Shown here one piece after another: positions 1-8,368 of a DNA stretch of 64,000 nucleotides. The translations under genes and the position numbers were made by a program. Location: contig KB899087.1 in assembly GCA_000378025.1 (NCBI GenBank), positions 2,666,001 through 2,730,000 of the forward strand, given 5' to 3'. This stretch comes from Xanthobacteraceae bacterium 501b (GTDB taxonomy: Bacteria; Pseudomonadota; Alphaproteobacteria; Rhizobiales; Xanthobacteraceae). Each line of letters opens with the position of its first letter. Positions within the stretch are counted from its first letter, which is position 1. The notes beneath the pieces were generated by a model. It saw only the letters and a program-made list of their open reading frames with translations. It was not told where the DNA came from and did not search any database.

Positions 1-288
1 CGCCCGTCCGCGGCGCGCGAGGGCACCGTTGATCGAGCCGGTAATGGGTTCAACGCTGCGCCCACCGGCAGGGGCACCGGCGATGCGGCCATAGGGGCCT
101 TCCTCAACGGCGTCCTGCGTGCGCTCGGCGAGGTCGACGAGCAAGCCGAGCTGAACCGCCGCCGCGTCGTCCGCCCGGCCGAAATCCGGCGGTGTCAGCA
201 TGAGGAAGGACAGCCCGGTCGCCACCACAAGCACGCCCAGCACGCAACCGACCAGAAGTGCCGTGAGCTTGGTGCGGATGGTGTTCAC
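1..288 (-). CDS. Sensor histidine kinase, N-terminal part (cut by window edge)
   Basis: The reading frame begins with GTG at 286-288 and runs off the left end of the window. The visible ~95 residues start MNTIRTKLTALLVG, followed by a hydrophobic segment (about residues 8-31) that fits a first transmembrane helix. A hydrophilic, probably periplasmic, stretch follows. The GTG overlaps the TGA stop of the upstream response regulator as GTGA, so the two are translationally coupled. That arrangement, with the OmpR-type regulator first, is the basis for calling it the cognate membrane kinase. No H-box or ATPase domain lies inside the window, so the kinase call is inferred from context. Confidence 0.7.
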   Translation of the reverse strand, partial: MNTIRTKLTALLVGCVLGVLVVATGLSFLMLTPPDFGRADDAAAVQLGLLVDLAERTQDAVEEGPYGRIAGAPAGGRSVEPITGSINGALARRGRA

Positions 289-1046
289 GAGGAGGCCGTG
301 TCCGCGCCTGCTGCGGGCTCGACCCGCGCGGCCAGTTGATAACCGCCGTTGCGCAACGTCTTGATAATCTGGAAGTTTCCAGCGTCGCCGAGCTTGCGTC
401 GCAGCCGGCTGATCAGCACATCGACCGAGCGGTCGAAGCCGGCCGAGGCGCGGCCATGGGTGATGTCGAGAAGCTGCTCGCGCGACAGCATGCGCCCCGG
501 CCGCTCCAGAAGGGCGAGCAGAAGGTCGAACTCGGCGCCGGTGAGCACGATTTCCCGGCCCTCCGGGTCCCAGAGCTGGCGACTGGTCGGATCGGCGAGA
601 AAGCCGCTGAACCGCAGGCGCATGACGGGCGTGGTGGGCGCCGCGTCGCGCGGCGACAGGCGCCGCAGCACGGCCCGGATGCGGGCGACAAGCTCGCGCG
701 GATTGAACGGCTTGCCGAGATAATCGTCGGCGCCGATCTCCAGCCCGATGATGCGATCGACGTCTTCCTTCAGTGCAGTGAGGAGGATGATCGGTACAGT
801 GGAGCGAACACGGATCGTCCGGCACAGGTCGAGGCCGGAGACATCCGGCAGCATCAGGTCGAGCACGACCAGGTCGATCCGCCCCTCGGTGAGGCGGCGC
901 TCCGCCTCCTTGCCATCGGCGGCCAGCGACGCGCGAAAATTCTGCTCGACGAGATAGCGCCCGAGCAGCTTGCGAATTTGCTGGTCGTCATCGACCACGA
1001 GTATGTGCGGGCCACTTCCCGCTTCAGAACCGCGCATATCGTCCAT
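285..1046 (-). CDS. OmpR/PhoB-family response regulator
   Basis: 253 residues. The N-terminal receiver domain has the acidic cluster VVDDD (about residues 17-21), the phospho-acceptor Asp63 in VVLDLMLPD, and the conserved Lys in LGKPF. The C-terminal half is a winged-helix OmpR-type DNA-binding domain containing LTGAEFDLL and the recognition-helix region DVLISRLRRKLGD, ending in the typical TLRNGGYQL wing. I chose ATG at 1046 because the frame extends further upstream without domain homology and a purine-rich sequence (taggggcgg) sits just before this codon. It is the first gene of a pair with the histidine kinase that overlaps its stop codon. The signal and regulon cannot be told from the sequence. 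Confidence 0.93.
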   Translation of the reverse strand: MDDMRGSEAGSGPHILVVDDDQQIRKLLGRYLVEQNFRASLAADGKEAERRLTEGRIDLVVLDLMLPDVSGLDLCRTIRVRSTVPIILLTALKEDVDRIIGLEIGADDYLGKPFNPRELVARIRAVLRRLSPRDAAPTTPVMRLRFSGFLADPTSRQLWDPEGREIVLTGAEFDLLLALLERPGRMLSREQLLDITHGRASAGFDRSVDVLISRLRRKLGDAGNFQIIKTLRNGGYQLAARVEPAAGADTASS

Positions 1047-1292
1047 GCCGCCCCTATACGCGCCTAACCCTGGCCCTGCCGAAGATTTTTGCGACCGAGC
1101 ATTGCTGTCCCGGCTCGCGCAACGCCGGGAAACAATTCTGGCGCATTTTTCCGACTGCGGGAAACGGGGCGGCAATGCCAGCTCGCGGGTGGCGGCGGAA
1201 GAAGGGCTCCCCATCCCTTGCTCCAGGTTCAGGCGCGTGCATATGATAATGTTGGTATCCTGATGATAGTTCTCTCGCCGACACTCTCATCC

Positions 1293-1559
1293 ATGCAGAC
1301 ATCACTGGACAGCGAGCGCGTGCTCCGTTGGATCGTCATCTATCTCGCCGTCATTTCAGGCGAGGATAGCGAGACGATCGATCTGGATTCACATCTCTCC
1401 CATTTCGATATCGATTCCGTCGACGCCGTCGAAATGGCGCTGCAGTTCGAGACGACGTTCAATCGTCCCATCGGGGCGGAGTTCTTTCTCGTTAGCGAAC
1501 TAACGATCCGGGAGCTTGCCGGACGGATCGTCGCCAATGCCGCCGGACACCACGTTTAG
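1293..1559 (+). CDS. Acyl carrier protein
   Basis: 88 residues with the helical PP-binding fold. The phosphopantetheine site is visible as FDIDSVDAVEM, with Ser42 as attachment residue, followed by helix III residues ELTIRELAGRI. The protein is a stand-alone carrier, not the housekeeping acpP, which would have a DSLDTVEL core and sit beside fab genes. The ATG at 1293 gives a normal ACP length; an in-frame ATG at 1263 would add ten residues, and neither has a strong Shine-Dalgarno sequence. It overlaps the following hydrolase-like gene, so the carrier and that protein are probably made together. The acyl or aminoacyl cargo is unknown. Confidence 0.85.
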   Translation: MQTSLDSERVLRWIVIYLAVISGEDSETIDLDSHLSHFDIDSVDAVEMALQFETTFNRPIGAEFFLVSELTIRELAGRIVANAAGHHV

Positions 1560-2559
1560 CTCGTCGGCGCTCCGCCCCTCCCGGCGGATCCACGCCGCCT
1601 CGCAACTCGATTCATCCTACCTCGCCTATGCCAAGTCCATCGCGCACGGGAACTCCGATCCCCAGCTGCGCCTCGACGTCTGCCGCCAGTTCGTCCGCTG
1701 CGGCATGATCGGCGAGACGGTCGCCATGCTGGCGACCCTCATGGATGTGCGCGATCTGCGTGCGAGCGTGGTGGAAGTGATGGCCGATTTGCGGGAGCTG
1801 CGGCGACATCGCGCCGAGGACCGCAAATACCTGCCCGATAGGGAGACCGAGGACGAGGGATCAGAGGATCGCGGCTATTGGGTGGTTCCAGCCAATTCGG
1901 ATACGACGCTGGTCGCCTTCACCGGCAGGGCCAAGCGCCTGGGCTTGTCAGTCTACTTCATGCAAAGCCTGCTCGGACGGCTGAACGTCAACGTCATCTA
2001 TCTCTTCGACTGGTCGCACAGCTATTACTTTGGCGGCGTGTCGGGGCTGGGAGCTGACGTGGAGACCACGGTGCGGCAATTGCGCGGCCTCTGCGCCGAC
2101 CTCCAGTCTCGCCGGGTGCTCTGCCTCGGCCAGTCCGCCGGCGGCTTCGGGGCTCTCCATTACGGCCTGAAGCTGGGCGCCGAGGGCATCATGGCCTTCA
2201 GCCCCATCATCATTCCGGTGTTGGCGGGAAAGACACGGGACCGCATCGGAACCAAGATCGGACGCCCCTTGACCGAGGACGAAACCAATCTGCGGCAGCG
2301 GATCGCCAGCACTGATCGAGCGCCCCATATCGAGATCGTCTATGGTGCCGAGAACGTGGCTGACACGGCTTCGGCGCGTTATCTCTCCGGCTTACACGAG
2401 GTCGCGGAGCATCCGCTCCCAGGCGTCAGCTCTCATGGGACGATACAGGAGACGGTGGCCAGCAACACATTCGGCACGCTGATGGACGGCTTCATCCGCT
2501 CATCCGGCCGGTGGGGCTGGGACGCAGGGGATCAATCGGCGATCAACGACAGCCAGTAG
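1537..2559 (+). CDS. Alpha/beta-hydrolase-like protein with GQSAGG nucleophile elbow
   Basis: About 340 residues. The first ~100 are predicted helical, with no family I recognise. The C-terminal ~230 look like an alpha/beta hydrolase: a Rossmann-like strand RVLCLGQSAGG puts a candidate nucleophile at Ser200, and a late SHGT could supply the histidine. I cannot fix the acid residue. ATG at 1537 is preceded by ggacgga at suitable spacing; a TTG at 1516 is also in frame but has poor spacing. The start lies inside the ACP gene (23-nt overlap), so the two are probably co-translated. A thioesterase or transacylase acting on the carrier-bound group is a reasonable guess, not shown. Confidence 0.72.
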   Translation: MPPDTTFSSSALRPSRRIHAASQLDSSYLAYAKSIAHGNSDPQLRLDVCRQFVRCGMIGETVAMLATLMDVRDLRASVVEVMADLRELRRHRAEDRKYLPDRETEDEGSEDRGYWVVPANSDTTLVAFTGRAKRLGLSVYFMQSLLGRLNVNVIYLFDWSHSYYFGGVSGLGADVETTVRQLRGLCADLQSRRVLCLGQSAGGFGALHYGLKLGAEGIMAFSPIIIPVLAGKTRDRIGTKIGRPLTEDETNLRQRIASTDRAPHIEIVYGAENVADTASARYLSGLHEVAEHPLPGVSSHGTIQETVASNTFGTLMDGFIRSSGRWGWDAGDQSAINDSQ

Positions 2560-3596
2560 GTCATCACCGGGCCTATCCGCTCCACTTCGGCACCATTGGC
2601 GAGGGGGCGCTTATTGGCTTCGAGGAACCAGAAATGGAGATCCTGGTCGACGGCGAAGTCGATGCCGAACTCATAAGAGGCGCTCAGGCCGGGCGCGCGG
2701 CACAGCGTGGTGGCGATGTCCCGGGCAAGCGCCTGAATCTCGTCGATTTTTCCAGCCGGGTCGGTCGCCCCACGCGCCGCAAAATAAGATTCCGCGTCCA
2801 CGAGAGCGCTGCCCTTGGCGCGGTTCGACACCAGCTTGGAGCCGATGGAGATGCGGCCCGTCAGGCGGTAAATGTCCCAGCCTTCATCCGGCCGGCGGAC
2901 CATATCGGGCCTCACCGTCGCCGGCTGGCCAACCGCATCGCGGGTGTCGATGAAGCGCTGAACCAGATAGGTCCGGTACGCCATGCGCGCGCGGATCGCG
3001 CCAATGACGCGCGCCATCGCCTCGGCGGCCGTGCCGCTCCAGGACTGCGAGTCCTTGTGAACGACAACCTCGCCGCCGTGCGGAACGATGAAGAAGATCC
3101 CGGTTCCCAGCGCGCCATCGGACCGCTTCACCACGATCGGGCCACCTTCCAGCCATTGGGCGAGTTGGGCCTCGATCCGCTCGGCGACCAGCACCTCTTC
3201 GGGAATCAGGTGCGGCACAAGGTGGGGATAGGCGGCCAGTAGCGCGGTCATTTCGTGCTTGTCGAAGCCGTCAAAGCCCAGAAGCTTGGTCGTCTCGCGC
3301 AGCCAGTTCTCGACCACGCGATGCTCGGGCCGGGTCACGGGCGCTGCCGCGACGATGAGCGGAGGCACACCTATCTCGACGCTCTTCCATGCCCCTTCGA
3401 CGAACTCGTTAGCCCTTATCCGTCCCGTGGAAACGTCGCAATCGGCACTACGGGCCAGGACCACCCTGGCACCCCGGAGCGCCGCCTCACCAAGAAGGGC
3501 TCGCAGCCGGATCGGCGAAAGGGATTCATGAAGGGTCGCCTCATGTCCCAGCAGGAGGATCGTTGGGGTATCCGGCATCGTGTTTTCCATCCGCAT
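2532..3596 (-). CDS. ATP-grasp family protein (YheC/YheD-like)
   Basis: 354 residues. The middle shows ATP-grasp features: IVVKRSDGALGTGIF (nucleotide-binding strand and glycine-rich loop), VQRFIDT, and a C-terminal metal-binding strand WFLEANKRP in the position of the usual ExN. YheC/YheD proteins of Bacillus have the same general architecture. ATP-grasp ligases join a carboxylate to an amine or thiol through an acyl-phosphate, so peptide or amide ligation is possible. The substrate is unknown. Starts at 3596, 3590 and 3578 are all in frame and none is clearly favoured. The gene converges on the hydrolase-like gene and their 3' ends overlap by 28 bp. Confidence 0.75.
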   Translation of the reverse strand: MRMENTMPDTPTILLLGHEATLHESLSPIRLRALLGEAALRGARVVLARSADCDVSTGRIRANEFVEGAWKSVEIGVPPLIVAAAPVTRPEHRVVENWLRETTKLLGFDGFDKHEMTALLAAYPHLVPHLIPEEVLVAERIEAQLAQWLEGGPIVVKRSDGALGTGIFFIVPHGGEVVVHKDSQSWSGTAAEAMARVIGAIRARMAYRTYLVQRFIDTRDAVGQPATVRPDMVRRPDEGWDIYRLTGRISIGSKLVSNRAKGSALVDAESYFAARGATDPAGKIDEIQALARDIATTLCRAPGLSASYEFGIDFAVDQDLHFWFLEANKRPLANGAEVERIGPVMTYWLSLIAD

Positions 3597-3775
3597 CAGC
3601 GACGGTTCTAGCCGGTGGGGCGATAGCGGTGAACTCCCTCGGGGGACTCAGGAATCAGATTATTTTCAGCGGTTGGAAGGACTTTGCCCGCTTTCGGGCG
3701 CCCACGCTCACGGGGGCCACGCCCGCCGTCACCGGAACTAAATGGTGCCCTGGTGATTGATGGCTGGGGGTGAAC

Positions 3776-5071
3776 ATGGACCATCTGTCATTGCCGACCT
3801 GGCTTCTGGGCGTGTGGGATCGCCTGCGCTCCAGCTTCTGGTTCCTGCCCTCAACCATGGCGGCGGGCGCTGCCGCGCTCTCCTTCGCTCTGGTCTGGCT
3901 GGACACTTCGCTGGAGGATGGGGCCATCGAGCGCCTGGGCTGGCTCTACGGCTTCGGGCCGGAAGGCGCGCGCGCCGTGCTGTCGGCGGTCGCAGGCTCG
4001 ATGATCACGGTCGCCGGCCTCACCTTCTCGATGACCATGCTGACGCTCCAGCTTGCCTCCTCGCAGTTCGGTCCCCGGCTGCTGCGCAGCTTCATGAGCG
4101 ACCGTGGCAACCAGCTGGTGCTCGGTACCTTCACCAGCACCTTCCTCTACTGCCTTCTGGTGCTGCGCACCGTGCGGGGCACCGAGGAAGCTAGCTTCGT
4201 GCCCCATATCTCCGTCACCTTCGGAGTCGTGCTGGCAACGCTCAGCCTTGCCGTGCTCATCTACTTCATCCACCACATCGCCAACTCGATCCGCATCGAA
4301 ACCGTGCTGGCCGAGCTGGCGCGGGAGACGCAGGCCGCGATCGACCGGCTTTATCCCACCCAGCTGGGACAGGAGCCGAGCCCGCGTGACGCCCACGCCC
4401 CGGCCGGCCTGCTGCGCGAGCTGGAAGCAGATCCGCTCGCTGTCTTCATCCAAGGCAGCGGCTATGTGCAGCGCCTCGATGAAGAGGCGGTGATGCGTAT
4501 TGCCACCGAGCATGATCTTCTGGTCAGCGTCGACACTCCTCCGGGCCGGTTTGTGACCGAGCGGGACGCCGTGCTGCGCGCCGCGCCCCGCGCACGCGCC
4601 TCAGACGAGGTGCTCGACCTCCTGCGCGAGGCGTTCGTCGTGGGATCGGACCGCACACCGACACAGGACCTGCACTTCTCGCTGCGCCGGTTCGTCGAGA
4701 TTGCCCAGCGGGCGCTTTCACCCGGCATCAATGATCCGACGACGGCGCTTTATTGCATCGACAGATTGGAACAGGCGCTTTGCGCATTGGCGGAACGAGA
4801 GTTCCCCTCGCCGGTGCGAGCGGACGAGCAAGGGCGCCCGCGCGTCATAACCCCGGTGAGTTCGCTGCAGGACTTCGCCTGCCCCGCCCTGGCGGCGATC
4901 GCGCGCTATGGCATGAATGACGCGGATGTGGTGCGACAGCTCGTGGCCGCGACGGCGGCGCTAGCCGCAAGGGCCGGCCCAGGCGCGCGGGAGGCGCTGC
5001 GGAGCCTGGGTGCCGCCATCGAGGCGGAGAGCCGGTCAACCCTCAGAGCGTTCGATGGAGGGCGTGGATAA
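3776..5071 (+). CDS. DUF2254 family membrane protein
   Basis: 431 residues. Four hydrophobic segments lie in the N-terminal half (roughly residues 18-40, 60-90, 110-130 and 145-165). A soluble C-terminal domain follows, including LSPGINDPTTALYCIDRL, which is characteristic of DUF2254. The family is widespread in proteobacterial inner membranes and has no agreed function. ATG at 3776 has ggggg five bases upstream; a GTG at 3770 is in frame but would place that sequence inside or against the start codon. It stands alone: the gene before is divergent and the next is convergent. Confidence 0.88.
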   Translation: MDHLSLPTWLLGVWDRLRSSFWFLPSTMAAGAAALSFALVWLDTSLEDGAIERLGWLYGFGPEGARAVLSAVAGSMITVAGLTFSMTMLTLQLASSQFGPRLLRSFMSDRGNQLVLGTFTSTFLYCLLVLRTVRGTEEASFVPHISVTFGVVLATLSLAVLIYFIHHIANSIRIETVLAELARETQAAIDRLYPTQLGQEPSPRDAHAPAGLLRELEADPLAVFIQGSGYVQRLDEEAVMRIATEHDLLVSVDTPPGRFVTERDAVLRAAPRARASDEVLDLLREAFVVGSDRTPTQDLHFSLRRFVEIAQRALSPGINDPTTALYCIDRLEQALCALAEREFPSPVRADEQGRPRVITPVSSLQDFACPALAAIARYGMNDADVVRQLVAATAALAARAGPGAREALRSLGAAIEAESRSTLRAFDGGRG

Positions 5072-5128
5072 GCGCCCGCCCTGCCCTACCCGCGCAATGG
5101 TCCGGCCGGTGGCCCGGACGCCGCAGCG

Positions 5129-5374
5129 TCAGTTGACCAGCGGCCCGATGGCCAGAGCTTCGGTGATGAAGCAGAAGCCATCCGCTGCGATCGCCTCGGC
5201 GGCGGCGTCATGGCCGGCGAAGCGCTGGGCCGGCAGTCGGCGAAAATCCTCCCAATGGCCAGTGTCGTCGATGCGCGGCAGCACGGCGGCGCTTTCGACC
5301 GGGAGAATCGCCCAGATCTTCGAGCGGACATTGCCGCGCTTGACCCAGTTCATGATCGCCCATTCGTCTTTCAA
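5129..5374 (-). CDS. Small hypothetical protein at the end of the TRAP operon
   Basis: 81 residues, soluble, with no recognised domain. It begins about 30 bp after the stop of the TRAP large permease and reads in the same direction, so it is likely the last gene of that operon. A TTG at 5374 has a full AAGGAG eight bases upstream, which decides the start. An ATG at 5392 would place that ribosome-binding sequence inside the coding region. The protein contains aromatic and charged residues (KIWAILPVES, GHWEDFRRLPAQRF) and no signal peptide. Function unknown. Confidence 0.62.
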   Translation of the reverse strand: MKDEWAIMNWVKRGNVRSKIWAILPVESAAVLPRIDDTGHWEDFRRLPAQRFAGHDAAAEAIAADGFCFITEALAIGPLVN

Positions 5375-5407
5375 TCCGAGAACTCCTTCCATTGCGGCGT
5401 CGCCCGC

Positions 5408-6688
5408 TCAGTCATTCATATAGGCGGGCAGCCATGTCGAGAGCCCCGGCACCGCCATCAGCAGAAGCGTGAACGCCAGCGTGATGATGAAGAACGGCAT
5501 GTTGGCCCGGAACACCTGCCACTGGTCGACCTTGGCGATCCGCGCGGTGATGATGAGCGACATCGCCACCGGGGGCGTGATTTGGCCGATGACCACGGCC
5601 ATGATCATCAGTACGCCGAAATGGGTGAGGTCGATGCCATAGGCCAGCAGCGCCGGCATCAGCACAGGCACCAGCACGGGGATCAGCGGATCGATGAACA
5701 TGCCGGCGATGACCGCGATGATCATCATCGCCAGCAGGCGCATGAACACGCTGTCGCCGATGGTGAGCATGTCGATGAGGCCGGTGAAGGCCTGCGGCAC
5801 ATGGGCGGCCGACAGCGCGCTGCCGAGCGCCACCGACAGCGCGACGATGCCCAGCAGTTCGCCGGTCATCTGAACCGCGGCCACCGTGGCGCGATAGAGG
5901 CCCTTGAAGTTAAGCGTGCGGTAAATCGCGCAGGACACGAAGGCGGCATAGAAGGCCCCGAACGCGCCGGCCTCCGAGGGGGTGAAAGCGCCGACCACCA
6001 GGCCACCGATGATCAGCCCGGGCATACCCAGTGCGAAGGCGGCGGCAAGGCCGGTCTTCCACACCTCGCGTAGTGAGAAGCGCCCATAGGTGGGATAGCC
6101 ATGCCGCCGCGCCAGAAAGGCAATGGTGAGCATGAAGACGCCGCCGAGCAGCAGGCCGGGGATCAGCCCGGCGAGAAACAGCGCGCTGAGCGAGGTGCCA
6201 GTCACCGCGCTGTAGAGAATGGCCGGCGAGGACGGCGGGATCAGCGGCCCCACGCCCGAGGACGAGGCGCTGACGGCAGAGGCCAGCGCACCGGAATAGC
6301 CGTGGCGCTTCATCGCCGGAATGAGCACCGAGCCCGTGCCCGCAAGGTCGGCGGCCGACGAGCCGACCATGCCGCCGAAGAAGATGCTGGTCAGCACGTC
6401 GACCTGGGCGAGGCCGCCCTTGGTCCAGCCGATCAGCGAGCGGGCGAAATCGAACAGCCGCACGGCGATGCCGCCCGAATTCATCAGTGTGCCGGCATAG
6501 ACAAACAACGGCAGGGCCAGCAGCGTGTAGCTGGACATGCCTGCCACCATGGTCTGCGGCAGCGACAGGCCCCATTGGCCGCTGAGATAGAGCAACAGCG
6601 CGACGGAGGTGAGCAGAGCCGCGATCATCGGCACGCCGAGCACCAGGAAACAGAGTAGAACGCCGATGGCGATGAGGGCGCCGGTCAT
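5408..6688 (-). CDS. dctM: TRAP transporter large permease (DctM)
   Basis: 426 residues, almost entirely hydrophobic, matching the 12-helix DctM/TRAP-M subunit that carries the solute and the driving Na+ ions. The glycine/proline-rich loop GVGPLIPPSSPAILY and the C-terminal IGQITPPVAMSLI are typical of the family. The start overlaps the small permease stop as ATGA (6685-6688), so the two permeases are coupled. The binding protein lies two genes upstream and an enolase-superfamily enzyme starts the operon, which points to import of an acidic substrate, most likely a sugar acid or related carboxylate. Confidence 0.95.
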   Translation of the reverse strand: MTGALIAIGVLLCFLVLGVPMIAALLTSVALLLYLSGQWGLSLPQTMVAGMSSYTLLALPLFVYAGTLMNSGGIAVRLFDFARSLIGWTKGGLAQVDVLTSIFFGGMVGSSAADLAGTGSVLIPAMKRHGYSGALASAVSASSSGVGPLIPPSSPAILYSAVTGTSLSALFLAGLIPGLLLGGVFMLTIAFLARRHGYPTYGRFSLREVWKTGLAAAFALGMPGLIIGGLVVGAFTPSEAGAFGAFYAAFVSCAIYRTLNFKGLYRATVAAVQMTGELLGIVALSVALGSALSAAHVPQAFTGLIDMLTIGDSVFMRLLAMMIIAVIAGMFIDPLIPVLVPVLMPALLAYGIDLTHFGVLMIMAVVIGQITPPVAMSLIITARIAKVDQWQVFRANMPFFIITLAFTLLLMAVPGLSTWLPAYMND

Positions 6689-7275
6689 CGTGCGGCCCCT
6701 TCCTCGGAGATCGGGGCCGCCTGCGGCGCCCGCAGGCCGCGCAGGAAATCCACCAGGAAGGCAAGGGCAAGCAGCACTGAGCCGATCACCATTGCCGAGA
6801 CGAACCAGCCCTTCGGGATCTTCAGGTAGATGGTCTTGTCGCCGCCGAACAAGGCGAGATAATCCAGCGAGAAGAAGGCGAGATAGGCGAAGGAGGCCGC
6901 CGAAAGCAGATCGGCGAAGGCACCGATGATGCGCCGAAGCCTCTCCGGCAGGCGATTGGCGAAATGGGTGATGCGGATGATCTCGCGCCGGCGCACCGAC
7001 AAGAACATGCCGATCATGGTGAGCCAGGGGACGAGCGCAATCACGATCTCATCCGCCCAGATGATGCCGAAGTTGAAGAGGTAGCGCAGCGAGCCATTGG
7101 TGAAGACAAGGATGGTGATGACCGCCAACGTCGCCGCCCCGAGAGCGCCGGCAATGCCGTTGATCCAGGCATCCGGGCCGCGTTCATTCTGGCCAAGCTC
7201 GACCTCGAATTCGGCCTCCTCCAACTGTCGGCGGAGGTCTTCGTTGGTCGGGGTGGGCGGGGCGGGCAAAGACAT
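6685..7275 (-). CDS. dctQ: TRAP transporter small permease (DctQ)
   Basis: 196 residues with four hydrophobic segments, the usual DctQ topology. The charged pattern after helix 2, VRRREIIRITHFANRLPERLRR, is characteristic of this subunit. An acidic N-terminal tail (about 35 residues, starting MSLPAPPTPTNEDL) precedes the first helix. ATG at 7275 is chosen because aggaacggaag lies immediately upstream; the longer open frame starting at 7329 has no such signal. DctQ pairs with DctM to form the membrane part of the importer. Confidence 0.92.
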   Translation of the reverse strand: MSLPAPPTPTNEDLRRQLEEAEFEVELGQNERGPDAWINGIAGALGAATLAVITILVFTNGSLRYLFNFGIIWADEIVIALVPWLTMIGMFLSVRRREIIRITHFANRLPERLRRIIGAFADLLSAASFAYLAFFSLDYLALFGGDKTIYLKIPKGWFVSAMVIGSVLLALAFLVDFLRGLRAPQAAPISEEGAAR

Positions 7276-7351
7276 CGCTTCCGTTCCTGTAATGGGCGCC
7301 CGCCGGCGTGACACGCCGCCGGACACCACGTTTGCGCAGGGCGGGGTGCCG

Positions 7352-8344
7352 CTACTTGACGGCCTTCAGCAGGTCGGCCGCATAGCTGCCGCCGGCGATG
7401 GCGCCGATCTGCTCGTAGAGCGGCTGAGAGGCAGCGATGAACGAGGCGCGGTCGATCTCGATGATCTCGTTCTTGCCCGCCTGCTTGAGCTTGGCGAGGA
7501 GCTCCACATCCTTGACGGCGCCCAGTTCCCGGATCTCCTTGGCGGATTCCAGCGCGGCCGCCTTGAGCATGGCCTTCTGGTCGTCGGGCAGGGCCGCAAA
7601 TTTGCGAGCGTTCATCACGAAGGTGACGGGCGTATAGACGTGGTTGGAAATCGAGATGTAGGGCTGAACCTCGTTGAGCGAGCGCTCGACGATGTCGTTC
7701 AGCGGGTTCTCCTGCCCGTCGATGGTCTTGTTCTGCAGGGCGAGGAAGACCTCGCCGAAATTCATGTTGACCGGCGTCGCGCCGAGCGTCTTGAAGGTCA
7801 GCATGCGGGTTTCACTGCCCGGAACGCGGATCTTCATGCCCTTGAAATCCGCCGGGGTCTTGATCGGCCGAACGCTGTTGGTGATCTGGCGGAAGCCGAT
7901 CTCGCCGAAGGCCAGCACTTCAAGCCCGGCCTTCTCGCGCATGGAGGCGGCAAGCTCCTGCCCGAACGGACCGTCAAGCGCCTTGGCCACCGCCGCGCGA
8001 TCGGCAAAGATGAACGGCATGTCGAACACCGCCCACACCGGATCGAGGGTGACAGCATCGGAACCGAGCGGCGTCATGTCGATCTGGCCGGTCCGCACCT
8101 GCTGCATGTGAACGACTTCGTCGCCGATGGTGGCATTGTCGAACAGCTCATAGGTGAACTGGTCGCCGAGCTTGGCCTTCATCTTGTCAGCGATCTTCTG
8201 CGCCATGACGGTATCGAAGCCGCCGGCCGGCGACGGGCTCGCGATCTTGAGGTGCAGCGGCTCGGCACTGGCGGGCACGGTGAAAAGGGCCGCGCCGAGA
8301 GCGAGGGCTCCGAGTACGGCACTGGATGTGAGGCGGCGTGTCAT
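7352..8344 (-). CDS. dctP: TRAP transporter solute-binding protein (DctP)
   Basis: 330 residues. A Sec signal peptide (residues 1-27, cleavage after PASA) exports it to the periplasm. The DctP fold is shown by GMKIRVPGSE, whose Arg normally pairs with the substrate carboxylate, followed by TLGATPVNMNFGEVFLALQNKTIDGQENP. It captures the substrate and delivers it to the DctQM permease encoded downstream. The family motif supports a carboxylate ligand; which one is not visible. It sits between the enolase-superfamily enzyme and the permease genes, all on the same strand. Confidence 0.94.
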   Translation of the reverse strand: MTRRLTSSAVLGALALGAALFTVPASAEPLHLKIASPSPAGGFDTVMAQKIADKMKAKLGDQFTYELFDNATIGDEVVHMQQVRTGQIDMTPLGSDAVTLDPVWAVFDMPFIFADRAAVAKALDGPFGQELAASMREKAGLEVLAFGEIGFRQITNSVRPIKTPADFKGMKIRVPGSETRMLTFKTLGATPVNMNFGEVFLALQNKTIDGQENPLNDIVERSLNEVQPYISISNHVYTPVTFVMNARKFAALPDDQKAMLKAAALESAKEIRELGAVKDVELLAKLKQAGKNEIIEIDRASFIAASQPLYEQIGAIAGGSYAADLLKAVK

Positions 8345-8368
8345 TACTCAGTCTCCTGCGTTGGCCCG

